Shown here: piece by piece, positions 5,054-5,155 of the stretch
Numbering within the stretch: the stretch's first letter is position 1
Layout: each line of letters begins with the position of its first letter
NCBI GenBank assembly: GCA_030539985.1
Contig: JAUNXD010000037.1
Location: 1-5,155 of the forward strand
DNA length: 5,155 bases
From: Methanobrevibacter sp.
Lineage (GTDB): Archaea; Methanobacteriota; Methanobacteria; Methanobacteriales; Methanobacteriaceae
Direction: 5' to 3'
Made by a program: the position numbers and the translations under genes
The notes under the pieces: model-generated
Database searches by the model: none
What the model was told of the DNA's origin: nothing
What the model saw: only the letters and a program-made list of their open reading frames with translations

Positions 5054-5155
5054 ATGGAAACATTGACTCAGAAACATTTAAATGATAATAATTTAGGTGA
5101 AAAAAGTTTTATTTTTAGTAAAGTGGATGAATTCATAAATAAGGGTGAATTTGCT
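5054..5155 (+). CDS. Start of an unrecognised protein, cut off by the right window edge
   Basis: Thirty-four codons are open from the ATG at 5054 to the last base. The peptide starts METLTQKHLNDNN and continues with LGEKSFIFSKVDEFINKGEF. It is polar and mixed in charge, with no signal peptide or membrane segment in the visible part, and contains no motif I recognise. An in-frame ATG at 5042 would add Met-Gly-Val-Asn; an in-frame TAA at 5039 excludes anything longer. The coding call rests on the GGGTG ribosome site, the candidate TATA box, the preceding terminator and codon use like the neighbours. I cannot name a function. Confidence 0.65.
   Translation, partial: METLTQKHLNDNNLGEKSFIFSKVDEFINKGEFA

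Noticed and set aside
1..5155. CRISPR array, transposon ends, tRNA or rRNA genes
   Set aside because: No regularly spaced repeats, transposase frames, terminal inverted repeats or cloverleaf-like sequences were seen on either strand by eye.

Overview
The window looks like chromosomal DNA of an archaeon, most likely a low-GC methanogen of the Methanobacteriales (Methanobrevibacter / Methanosphaera-like). The grounds are strong A+T richness, archaeal-style TATA elements, Shine-Dalgarno sites of the GTGAT type, and gene families typical of methanogens. The genus is an inference from sequence style and recalled family resemblance; no search was run. Coding density is high and there is no gene-free stretch over 300 bases. 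I see no rRNA, tRNA, CRISPR array, insertion sequence or other mobile element.

Layout. (1) Bases 1-919 (+) hold almost all of an uncharacterised archaeal protein whose start codon lies across the left window edge. Its restored N-terminus aligns without gaps to the N-terminus of a mature 20S proteasome beta subunit, with Ser in place of Thr1 and Asp at position 17, so it may be an Ntn-hydrolase relative. (2) Twelve bases later, 932-1855 (+) encodes a metallo-beta-lactamase-fold hydrolase with a full set of candidate metal ligands. (3) Its stop overlaps by 4 bp (TTAA) the stop of aroC (chorismate synthase, 1852-2946, minus strand). (4) A 109-bp AT-rich divergent region separates aroC from hemB (porphobilinogen synthase, 3056-4057, +). 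(5) hemB overlaps by one base (TAATG) a CitG-like gene (4057-4932, +), which ends in a hairpin plus T-run. (6) A new transcription unit begins near 5000, and the first 34 codons of an unrecognised protein (5054 onward) run off the right edge.

How they may work together. Genes 1 and 2 look like one short operon of two putative hydrolases of unknown substrate. aroC performs the last common step of aromatic amino acid synthesis and is read in the opposite direction. hemB starts tetrapyrrole synthesis after 5-aminolevulinate; in a methanogen this feeds F430, cobamides and siroheme. It is tightly coupled to a CitG-like gene of unclear role, since nothing here suggests citrate lyase. The points most worth following are the proteasome-like N-terminus of gene 1, which is lost if the internal ATG is taken as the start, and the function of the CitG-like gene.
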